Made by a program: the position numbers and the translations under genes. Of a DNA stretch of 12,400 nucleotides, positions 7,156-12,400 are shown one piece after another. The notes beneath the pieces are model-generated. The model saw only the letters and a program-made list of their open reading frames with translations. It was not told the origin of the DNA and made no database searches. The first letter of the stretch is position 1. Each line of letters opens with the position of its first letter. This stretch comes from UMGS1052 sp045580005 (GTDB taxonomy: Bacteria > Bacillota > Clostridia > Oscillospirales > CAG-382): the NCBI GenBank assembly GCA_045580005.1, contig JAZNMZ010000074.1:1-12400 (forward strand), written 5' to 3'.

Positions 7156-10100
7156 TTATTTGATGTTGGGTGTGTAGTTGTTTACGGAAGTGTCATCGTT
7201 GAAGTATATTATCGAAGTTGTATCCTCCAGAAGTTTTTCGATATATGTCGTAGCACTTGCGTTTGCGCTGTATCTTGAACCAAAGAAGTTGCCGAGCGTC
7301 TTTTCGTACTTCTGTACATATACATTATCTCTGAAAGTGATTTCTTTATTTCCCTGACCCATTCCGGAACTTGCGTTCAAATCAAATATAAGGCCTGCAC
7401 TTCTGTCAAAAATGTTATTTTCAATTACAAAATCTGATGTGTTGTTGGTATTTCCCCAACTTTCAAGAGCAGCTGAGCCAGACTTTCTGTGGATACTTCC
7501 CCAACCGTAGCCGGTAAGTCTGCAGATATTGTCTTTATAAAGTATATCTGTACACGAGTGCTTTGATGTTGAATAATCGTAATTGTACCACTCTATAGCC
7601 CAGTGGCAGTATTCCATTACATTACCGATATACCTGACATCTGTCATGTGGCAGTTGCCCTTACTGTCGGAAGAATTGTACTGATTTGTGATACCGGTAT
7701 CAAATATCTGATAGCACCAGTTGTCATAGAGATACCAGCCGTCAGCAGGTCCGTAAAGCTCAATAGCGTTGCCGTAGCGCACTGCATTGATTGCAGGATT
7801 TGCATTCATAACAGCACCGCCTACATAGTCGACAATACAGTTGCGTACAGTTGTATTTACAGCCTCGGTAAAGCCAATAGCGTGGCCACCGGAGTGTCTG
7901 AATCTGAGGTTATCAATTACAACGCCCTCGGTGTTTGTTGAAGTAACAAGTCGCTGGTTTGCGCCGATTTCTATAGACTTAAATCTCTCGCCGGGGTTTC
8001 CGCCCTCGCAGTAGAGATAAAACTCATTTGTAATAAGGTCGTTATAATAGTGGAGATCCTGTGTCATATCAGCGTATGTTTCGATACCCTCAAGACCGGG
8101 TCTGTCCATAACACCAACAATTTCATTATAGTTACCAAGCTCTGTCGTATCGTCAAACACGATTACACCAACATTCTTGATAAGCTCGTTGAGCTTATAT
8201 ACATTAGGCGTTTCTGTTTCTGTCCAGAGCGCAGGATCGGCATAGTTCTTCACAGAGCCCGAAATGATAGGCTTTGCGCCCTCGCCATAAGCTGAGTATG
8301 TTACGCCCTTGGTTGCGGAGAATGTTCCTCTCCAAACGCCGCCTCTTTCAAAGAGAATGGTGTCACCGGGCTTCAGTCCGAATACGACATCTCTTTCCTT
8401 GAGCCTTGTGAGCGTCTGCCATGCTGTCGCAGGTGTAAGTCCGTCGTTTGCGTCGTTGCCGTTATTGGAAATATAATACACCTTTCCTGTTGTGGGATAC
8501 TGTGACTGAGAATTAACGATATTGTCAATCTGCCACTGTGTGATCACATCCACACCATAGATAGCGTCCTTGGGAGAAATCTGACCATTCTTATAAAGCT
8601 GATAATAATTCTTAATCTGTTCTCCGACTGTCACATCAGCGTCAAGAAGTGTATAACTCCCTTTTGTAATATCATCTGTAACCGTCCATACAGCAACGCT
8701 GCCTACTGTTGCAGGATTGCAAGCTGTTACTACCTGAGGCTCTGCCCAGTGGCCTACAACATCATAAAAGCTCACAGAGCCGGCAGCTCCCGTGGGAGTT
8801 CTTCCGAGCATACGGTTAACGATTGTAACAACCTCGGATCTTTTGATATTGTTCTCGGGGCCAAATGTACCGTCGGGATATCCGCCGATAATGCCGAGAT
8901 AGCCGAGAACGCCGATTGAATTAAGATACTTATTATTTGCAGGGACATCAGAGAATGTCTTCATTCCAAACTCTGTGTCCTCGTATATAAGGTAGAGAAC
9001 ATTGGCAGAAAGCTCTGCGAACTCCGCTCTTGTAATCTGAGCATTGGGATTTATAATTGTGCCTCCCTCGAGCTCGAGCTTTTCGAGATAGCCGAGCTTC
9101 TGGAAGAATCCTATAACGCCTGCATACCAGTCTGTTGGAGCGACATCTGTATAATCACAGCTTACAACATCTCCGAGAGCAGATATGTCGGGAGTAATGA
9201 TTCTTGAAAGGAGTGTTATTGCCTCTGCTCTTGTCATATTGTTCTCAGGAAGAAATGTTCCGTCAGCATAGCCCGCAACATAAGAAGCATTCCTGTCTAC
9301 AACAATAGCAGTATTAGCCTCACACGATACGCTCACCTTTCCGGCAGGAAGAGTGAAAATCTCGCCCTTTGGAGTAATCTTGCTTCCGTTGGCATAAACA
9401 GCATTGGGGAGAAAACCGTACTCGTCCACGATATTAAAGCCAAGCAGTGAGGAACCCTGGAATACAGGGGTTACTGTTGTATTTTCTTCTGTAATAATAT
9501 AGTCGGCAGATGCTCCTGAGAGCTTCTGTGCGTTTTCTTTATCTGCAATAAAGATGAGCTTGCCCGAGATGGTGCTCTTGTTTGATGCACCAATAGCATA
9601 TGAAGGAGTGCCATTGATTCTGAGTACAACATTGCCGTTTACCTTTGCTGACGCATCTGTCGAACCGATGTTAATAACGCCAATATTACCGTCCGAAATT
9701 GTAAGGAAGATATTTCCGTTAAATTTACCGCTCTGGGAACCTGCAACAATCTTGTCTATTTTTCCGCCGGTAATTTCAATGTTGGAATTCCCCGTAAATG
9801 TGCCTGTGCTGTCAAAGTTACCGCCATATATACCCTCGTAAGTACCGTCCATAATTACAATATTGGTGTTTGCTTCTGCGTTTCCGCCAACAGCACCGCC
9901 CGCAACTGCCTTGTACATACCGGAAGAAAGCTTGATTCTGTCAGAATCGGCTCCGCCAAGGTCTCCTGAAGCAATTACAAAGGGATATTTGTAGGTAATA
10001 ATATTGTCACCGTCTGCAACATATGTTTCTGTGAAGAAGCTTGTTGTACTATTTGAAACTTCAAAAATATGTCCGTTTGTGTAGATAGGCACATCAGGTT

Positions 10101-10494
10101 CTGTCTGGATTGTAAGATTTTCAAGATATGTATCGCCCTCAAAGCTGATGCTCTTGACTGTTGCAGGAAAACTGAGAGTTGCCGCAGACGCAAGCGCCGC
10201 AGCACCCACAATTGTTATAGGGCCCCTATCCTCAATATCGTCAAAATCTGTCATATCAAAGACACCGGTAAGAACAATCTTACCACCCTCTTTTCCAAGA
10301 GCTTTAAGAGCGTCATTAAAGTTTTTAAACGCAGTTCTTGTTTCACCGTCGTAGTTAAGTCTTCCGAACGCGGAAACGAATACTGTTCTCTGTCCGTTGT
10401 GCATTTCGACAGCAGCTTCTGCTGCATATGCAAACGGTATGCTTACAGCAATAAGCATAACTGAAATTAAAAGCGCGATTAGTTTTTTTGCCAT
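7156..10494 (-). CDS. D: exported SLH-domain protein with C-terminal beta-helix module
   Basis: This protein has 1112 residues from the ATG at 10494, chosen because an AAGGAG site sits 7 bases upstream. An in-frame TTG at 10512 overlaps that site and is rejected. Residues 1-24 are a signal peptide (MAKK, hydrophobic core, probable cut after AYA). Residues about 30-300 are Gly/Asn-rich repeat strands like those of A (AVAGGAVGGNA, GIYGGNFD, SGKFNGNIFLTISDG). SLH repeats lie at about 399-436 (GYADGTFLPENNMTRAE), 446-505 (divergent, TRAE) and 513-565 (GGYPDGTFGPENN, with KRSE in place of TRAE). A partial fourth SLH follows at 575-592 (FYDVVGHWAEPQVV). The shared module occupies about 621-1112, with YYISNNGNDANDGLTPATAW at 673-692 and the core motifs RHSGGHA, YGNAIELYG, WCYQIFDTG and CHWAIEWYNYDY. 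It should be wall-anchored. It is first in an operon with C. The activity is not known. Confidence 0.93.
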   Translation of the reverse strand: MAKKLIALLISVMLIAVSIPFAYAAEAAVEMHNGQRTVFVSAFGRLNYDGETRTAFKNFNDALKALGKEGGKIVLTGVFDMTDFDDIEDRGPITIVGAAALASAATLSFPATVKSISFEGDTYLENLTIQTEPDVPIYTNGHIFEVSNSTTSFFTETYVADGDNIITYKYPFVIASGDLGGADSDRIKLSSGMYKAVAGGAVGGNAEANTNIVIMDGTYEGIYGGNFDSTGTFTGNSNIEITGGKIDKIVAGSQSGKFNGNIFLTISDGNIGVINIGSTDASAKVNGNVVLRINGTPSYAIGASNKSTISGKLIFIADKENAQKLSGASADYIITEENTTVTPVFQGSSLLGFNIVDEYGFLPNAVYANGSKITPKGEIFTLPAGKVSVSCEANTAIVVDRNASYVAGYADGTFLPENNMTRAEAITLLSRIITPDISALGDVVSCDYTDVAPTDWYAGVIGFFQKLGYLEKLELEGGTIINPNAQITRAEFAELSANVLYLIYEDTEFGMKTFSDVPANNKYLNSIGVLGYLGIIGGYPDGTFGPENNIKRSEVVTIVNRMLGRTPTGAAGSVSFYDVVGHWAEPQVVTACNPATVGSVAVWTVTDDITKGSYTLLDADVTVGEQIKNYYQLYKNGQISPKDAIYGVDVITQWQIDNIVNSQSQYPTTGKVYYISNNGNDANDGLTPATAWQTLTRLKERDVVFGLKPGDTILFERGGVWRGTFSATKGVTYSAYGEGAKPIISGSVKNYADPALWTETETPNVYKLNELIKNVGVIVFDDTTELGNYNEIVGVMDRPGLEGIETYADMTQDLHYYNDLITNEFYLYCEGGNPGERFKSIEIGANQRLVTSTNTEGVVIDNLRFRHSGGHAIGFTEAVNTTVRNCIVDYVGGAVMNANPAINAVRYGNAIELYGPADGWYLYDNWCYQIFDTGITNQYNSSDSKGNCHMTDVRYIGNVMEYCHWAIEWYNYDYSTSKHSCTDILYKDNICRLTGYGWGSIHRKSGSAALESWGNTNNTSDFVIENNIFDRSAGLIFDLNASSGMGQGNKEITFRDNVYVQKYEKTLGNFFGSRYSANASATTYIEKLLEDTTSIIYFNDDTSVNNYTPNIK

Positions 10495-10501
10495 GTTTTT
10501 T

Positions 10502-10507
10502 CTCCTT
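10502..10507 (-). promoter_or_regulatory. Ribosome binding site fixing the start of D
   Basis: AAGGAG on the minus strand, 7 bases before the ATG at 10494. It lies inside the longer open frame that begins with TTG at 10512, which argues for the ATG. A perfect A7T7 palindrome (10511-10524) sits just upstream in the leader. Confidence 0.8.
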
Positions 10508-10555
10508 AACAAAAAAATTTTTTTGACAGTTCACAAGATATATTTGTGTATTGTA

Positions 10556-10584
10556 ATTATAACATTTTCAAATTTTTATGTCAA
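10556..10584 (-). promoter_or_regulatory. Consensus sigma-A promoter of the D-C operon
   Basis: Minus-strand TTGACA (10579-10584) and TATAAT (10556-10561) with a 17-base spacer match the housekeeping consensus exactly. The transcript should start near 10549, giving a leader of about 55 bases. Such a strong core promoter suggests high expression unless it is repressed. The DNA between it and the F terminator (10585-10664) is AT-rich, with no feature I can support. Confidence 0.88.
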
Positions 10585-10664
10585 GGAATAACAATCAAAT
10601 CACACAAAAAGGTAAAAAAACAATAAAAAATGCCAAAAATAAGTTTATAACACTGCAATATAAC

Positions 10665-10693
10665 AAAAAATCCGGGAGAATATCTCTCCCGGA
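10665..10693 (-). terminator. Intrinsic terminator of F
   Basis: TCCGGGAGA (10671-10679) pairs perfectly with TCTCCCGGA (10685-10693) around a 5-base loop. On the minus strand it is followed by six T (10665-10670). It sits 12 bases after the F stop codon and separates F from the D promoter. Confidence 0.93.
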
Positions 10694-10705
10694 GTGCATA
10701 TATTA

Positions 10706-11545
10706 TTAATTTTCAATCCACGCTTTAAGCTCTTCAAGCTTCGTGAGTGCATCAGCTCTGCCGACATCGTAAACTCGCTGGACATTCTCTGTGTCCTTAT
10801 CGAGGCGTCCGATATCAAGAGGCTCCATCGGACGGATGACAAAAACCTTGCCCTCTCTTTCGAGCTCAGCTATACGAGCAAGTGTTGCATTATACTTAAT
10901 GTGGCGAGCGCGAAGCGCATCAATAAACTTGGGATACCTGCGGTAAAAGAGCTTCTGAAACAAGCGCATCTCTTCTTTTTTGCGGTACTGTGCATCTCTT
11001 GTGAGCACTACAACATTGCGCTCGTATCCCATGTTAAAAAACGCTTCAACAGGAATACTGTCGGTGCAGCCACCATCGAGATACTTCTTCTGTCCCACCT
11101 CAACTATCCTCGAAAAATACGGCAATGATGCCGAGGCACGCAAGTAGTCAATCTCTTCTTTCATATCAGTGAGGCGAATATACTCAGCCTCGCCTGTTTC
11201 AACATTGCTTACTGTTACATAAAATGGTGTTGCGTTCTTGCTGAAAGCTTCAAAATCGTATATGTCAAGCTGCTCAGGCAGCTCGTGATAGCAAAAGTCT
11301 GCGCCTACTATGTCACCTGTTTTTATAAGGCTTTTTATACTCATAAATCTCGGATCACCAAGATATTTCTTGTAGTAGCGGATACTTCTGCCGTGTTGTC
11401 CCGAAAGATATGACACTGCGTGAATAGCTCCTGCCGACACGCCTACAATGCCGTCAAAGCATAACCCGTGCTCCATAAACACATCGAGCACTCCCGCAAC
11501 ATAAATGCCGCGAACTCCGCCTCCCTCAAGCACAAGTCCTGTCAA
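10706..11545 (-). CDS. F: patatin-like phospholipase family protein
   Basis: This 279-residue predicted lipid acyl hydrolase has the patatin catalytic layout. The Gly-rich oxyanion-hole motif GGGVRG is at 8-13, the nucleophile elbow GVSAG at 35-39 (Ser37), and DGG at 157-159 (Asp157), giving a Ser-Asp dyad. Length and layout fit the bacterial YjjU-like patatin group; the C-terminal third is charged and helical. There is no signal peptide, so it probably acts in the cytoplasm or at the inner membrane face. I use the TTG at 11545 because GAGGTGA sits 5 bases upstream and the family usually begins just before the GGGxRG motif. An upstream in-frame ATG at 11608 would add 21 residues with no visible ribosome site. 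No good promoter is seen between the tRNA terminator and this start, so it may depend partly on read-through from the tRNA promoter. The natural substrate cannot be told. Confidence 0.93.
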   Translation of the reverse strand: MTGLVLEGGGVRGIYVAGVLDVFMEHGLCFDGIVGVSAGAIHAVSYLSGQHGRSIRYYKKYLGDPRFMSIKSLIKTGDIVGADFCYHELPEQLDIYDFEAFSKNATPFYVTVSNVETGEAEYIRLTDMKEEIDYLRASASLPYFSRIVEVGQKKYLDGGCTDSIPVEAFFNMGYERNVVVLTRDAQYRKKEEMRLFQKLFYRRYPKFIDALRARHIKYNATLARIAELEREGKVFVIRPMEPLDIGRLDKDTENVQRVYDVGRADALTKLEELKAWIEN

Positions 11546-11550
11546 AAAAA

Positions 11551-11557
11551 TCACCTC
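11551..11557 (-). promoter_or_regulatory. Ribosome binding site that selects the TTG start of F
   Basis: GAGGTGA on the minus strand with a 5-base T spacer to the TTG at 11543-11545. It lies within the reading frame that would be translated from the upstream ATG, which makes the TTG the better start. Confidence 0.75.
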
Positions 11558-11596
11558 ATATTTCATATAGTAGCGAACAGCGAGTCTGCTATAAGT

Positions 11597-11633
11597 AAAA
11601 ATCGACAAGGTTTAAAAAGCCTTGTCGATTTTT
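11597..11633 (-). terminator. Intrinsic terminator of the tRNA-Pro gene
   Basis: AAAAATCGACAAGG (11597-11610) and its exact reverse complement (11620-11633) form a 14-base-pair stem with a 9-base loop, ending in T-rich sequence on the minus strand. The stem begins at the encoded CCA end of the tRNA. Being A-rich on one arm and T-rich on the other, it could work in both directions. Confidence 0.88.
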
Positions 11634-11708
11634 GGTCTGAGTGGCGGGACTTGAACCCACGGCCTCTACCACCCCAAGGTAGCGCTCTACCACCTGAGCC
11701 ACACCCAG
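11633..11708 (-). tRNA. tRNA-Pro, anticodon GGG
   Basis: The minus strand folds into a complete cloverleaf of 76 bases. The acceptor stem is CTGGGTG with CACTCAG (one G-U pair) and the D stem is GCTC/GAGC. The anticodon stem CTACC/GGTAG holds the loop TTGGGGT, which places GGG at positions 34-36. The T arm is GTGGG TTCAAGT CCCGC. The discriminator base is A and CCA is encoded. It reads proline codons CCC and CCU. It has its own promoter and terminator, so it appears to be a single-gene unit lying between F and the divergent gene G. Confidence 0.96.
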
Positions 11709-11737
11709 ATATTATGCTGTTTTTTCTCAACAGCGAG

Positions 11738-11766
11738 ATTATATCACATTTAAAGTCTTTTGTCAA
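11738..11766 (-). promoter_or_regulatory. Consensus promoter of tRNA-Pro
   Basis: Minus-strand TTGACA (11761-11766), a 17-base spacer and TATAAT (11738-11743) match the sigma-A consensus exactly, as expected for a stable-RNA gene. The start should be near 11730. The short 5' leader, which would be removed by RNase P, contains a 6-base inverted repeat (11716-11721 with 11729-11734). Confidence 0.9.
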
Positions 11767-11879
11767 GTCAAAAAAAGAGATTTTTTAGAAAAAAACTATT
11801 TTTTTGCAAAAGTTGCAGATTTGGCGCTTTTTTCACTTTAAATATCAGCAAAAGCTCCAAATATTAGGATAATTTGAGC

Positions 11880-11908
11880 TTGCAAAAGTTATATCACTGT
11901 GTTATAAT
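11880..11908 (+). promoter_or_regulatory. Sigma-A promoter of G
   Basis: Plus-strand TTGCAA (11880-11885) and TATAAT (11903-11908) with a 17-base spacer, about 40 bases before the start codon. An 11-base sequence TTGCAAAAGTT covering the -35 box is repeated at 11804-11814. Between the two divergent promoters (11767-11879) the DNA is AT-rich and I see no other feature. Confidence 0.8.
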
Positions 11909-11947
11909 AAGGTAGTCTAAAACAATTTATACACCTAGGAGGACATT

Positions 11948-12400
11948 ATGGCAAACAAAAAAACAGGACAGGGCGGGTTTATATTCACGCTCATACTTAT
12001 CGTTCTTGTGGCTGCTGCGATTTTCTATGTTGTTTTCAGCGCAGAAATGACAAAGTACAACTCAAAATCCGATATTCTTGCAGAACAGAGCTTTGCTGAT
12101 ATGCTTGCACAGACCTTCGGCAAACACCAGCGCGAAATAACACTCGAAGATGTAGCGTCGGTTGAAGCTGTAGAGCTCGGTTCATACAACGACTACTCAT
12201 ACATGGCTTTCTGTCTGCCCGGTTATGACGATGAGTCTCTCGCTGAAGAACAGAGAGCAGAACTCTTTAAGATTTTTGACCTTTCGAAAACCGATATTGA
12301 CTCTTACGGAGATCTTGCTCTTTTCACAGGACTCAAAGAATTCCACGCAGCATACAGCGGAATGTCGGACTTTTCGTTTCTTTTGAACTGCGAAGGTCTT
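11948..12400 (+). CDS. G: membrane-anchored protein, possibly leucine-rich-repeat (3' end outside window)
   Basis: The first 151 codons are present and open to the window edge. The ATG has AGGAGG (11937-11942) five bases upstream. After a short Lys-rich start (MANKKTGQGG), residues about 11-33 are a strongly hydrophobic segment, acting as a signal anchor or signal peptide. An acidic extracytoplasmic region follows. The spacing of hydrophobic residues in ITLEDVASVEAVELG (about 66-80) and in DLALFTGLKEFHAAYSG, then MSDFSFLLNCEGL near the end, resembles the beginning of an internalin-like leucine-rich repeat array. That is inference from a short piece. It is divergent from the tRNA gene and unrelated to the module cluster. 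I do not recognise the protein. Confidence 0.85.
   Translation, partial: MANKKTGQGGFIFTLILIVLVAAAIFYVVFSAEMTKYNSKSDILAEQSFADMLAQTFGKHQREITLEDVASVEAVELGSYNDYSYMAFCLPGYDDESLAEEQRAELFKIFDLSKTDIDSYGDLALFTGLKEFHAAYSGMSDFSFLLNCEGL

Larger units (their letters stand above)
502..8634 (-). repeat. Tandem array of the ~490-codon module (four complete copies)
   Basis: The module occurs at 502-1950 (C-terminal half of A), 3907-5385 (B), 5618-7138 (C) and 7156-8634 (C-terminal half of D). A fifth, damaged copy lies at 1-477. The boundary is the same in all copies: it begins near VGDxIKxLY and ends in a tail of the form NYxP plus three basic or polar residues. A and B are close enough in DNA to share long runs: positions 1359-1414 and 4767-4822 differ at only 3 of 56 bases. 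SLH-coding segments also repeat, at about 2110-2622 and 8797-9303. Confidence 0.9.

Noticed and set aside
10523..10550. Plus-strand TTGACA next to the A7T7 run upstream of D
   Set aside because: No suitable -10 box follows at the right spacing, and no plus-strand gene lies downstream.
11577..11737. Nine-base repeat AACAGCGAG at 11577-11585 and 11729-11737
   Set aside because: It is short and only two copies are seen. It might be a remnant of a promoter duplication, but no usable promoter accompanies the left copy.
11468..11788. Plus and minus frames crossing the tRNA (encoding DLNPRPLPPQG and similar)
   Set aside because: This peptide is a familiar artefact of translating tRNA genes; the tRNA-Pro cloverleaf explains the sequence.
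11804..11890. Eleven-base direct repeat TTGCAAAAGTT (11804-11814 and 11880-11890) as a regulator site
   Set aside because: One copy overlaps the -35 box of G, but two copies in AT-rich DNA are weak evidence and the left copy has no -10 partner.
1..12400. Mobile element, prophage or CRISPR array behind the repeats
   Set aside because: No transposase, integrase, terminal inverted repeats or regularly spaced short repeats are visible; the repetition is entirely paralogous coding sequence.

Overview
The window looks like chromosomal DNA from a low-to-mid GC Bacillota, most likely a gut-type member of Clostridia. This rests on several things: S-layer homology (SLH) domains in two giant exported proteins, strong AGGAGG-type ribosome binding sites, several near-perfect sigma-A promoters with 17-base spacers, and intrinsic terminators with clear T-runs. 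Genus cannot be assigned from sequence alone.

Positions 1-10494 are filled by five minus-strand paralogous genes, transcribed right to left. Here they are called D (7156-10494), C (5618-7138), B (3907-5385), A (499-3879) and E (1-477, running off the left edge). D and C form one operon: consensus promoter at 10556-10584, 17 bases between the genes, terminator at 5551-5598. B, A and E form a second: promoter at 5480-5508, gaps of 27 and 21 bases. All five carry the same module of about 490 residues. It starts with a short helical segment, continues with a signature of the type YYISNNGNDxNDGLSPETAWATL, and ends in a long right-handed beta-helix-like (pectate-lyase-like) region.

The module comes in two architectures. 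In A and D it is the C-terminal half of a protein of about 1,110-1,130 residues, with a signal peptide, an N-terminal Gly/Asn-rich repeat region and a central SLH array. In B, C and E it stands alone, with no signal peptide and no SLH. E is broken by a frameshift that looks like a slippage deletion between short direct repeats. The cores of A and B match each other best, and C and D share motifs. The flanks of the module group by architecture instead, which suggests gene conversion within each operon.

To the right is a separate neighbourhood. A patatin-like phospholipase gene F (minus, 10706-11545, TTG start) has a textbook terminator. A tRNA-Pro(GGG) gene follows (minus, 11633-11708), with encoded CCA, its own consensus promoter and a terminator. 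A divergent plus-strand gene G (11948 to the right edge) encodes a membrane-anchored protein whose visible end looks leucine-rich-repeat-like.

The most interesting content is the five-copy beta-helix cluster. A plausible but unproven reading is a cell-surface carbohydrate-binding or carbohydrate-cleaving system in which SLH-anchored and unanchored versions of one module are made together. I could not assign an enzymatic activity. No CRISPR array, insertion sequence or phage gene is visible. No stretch longer than 300 bases lacks a gene.
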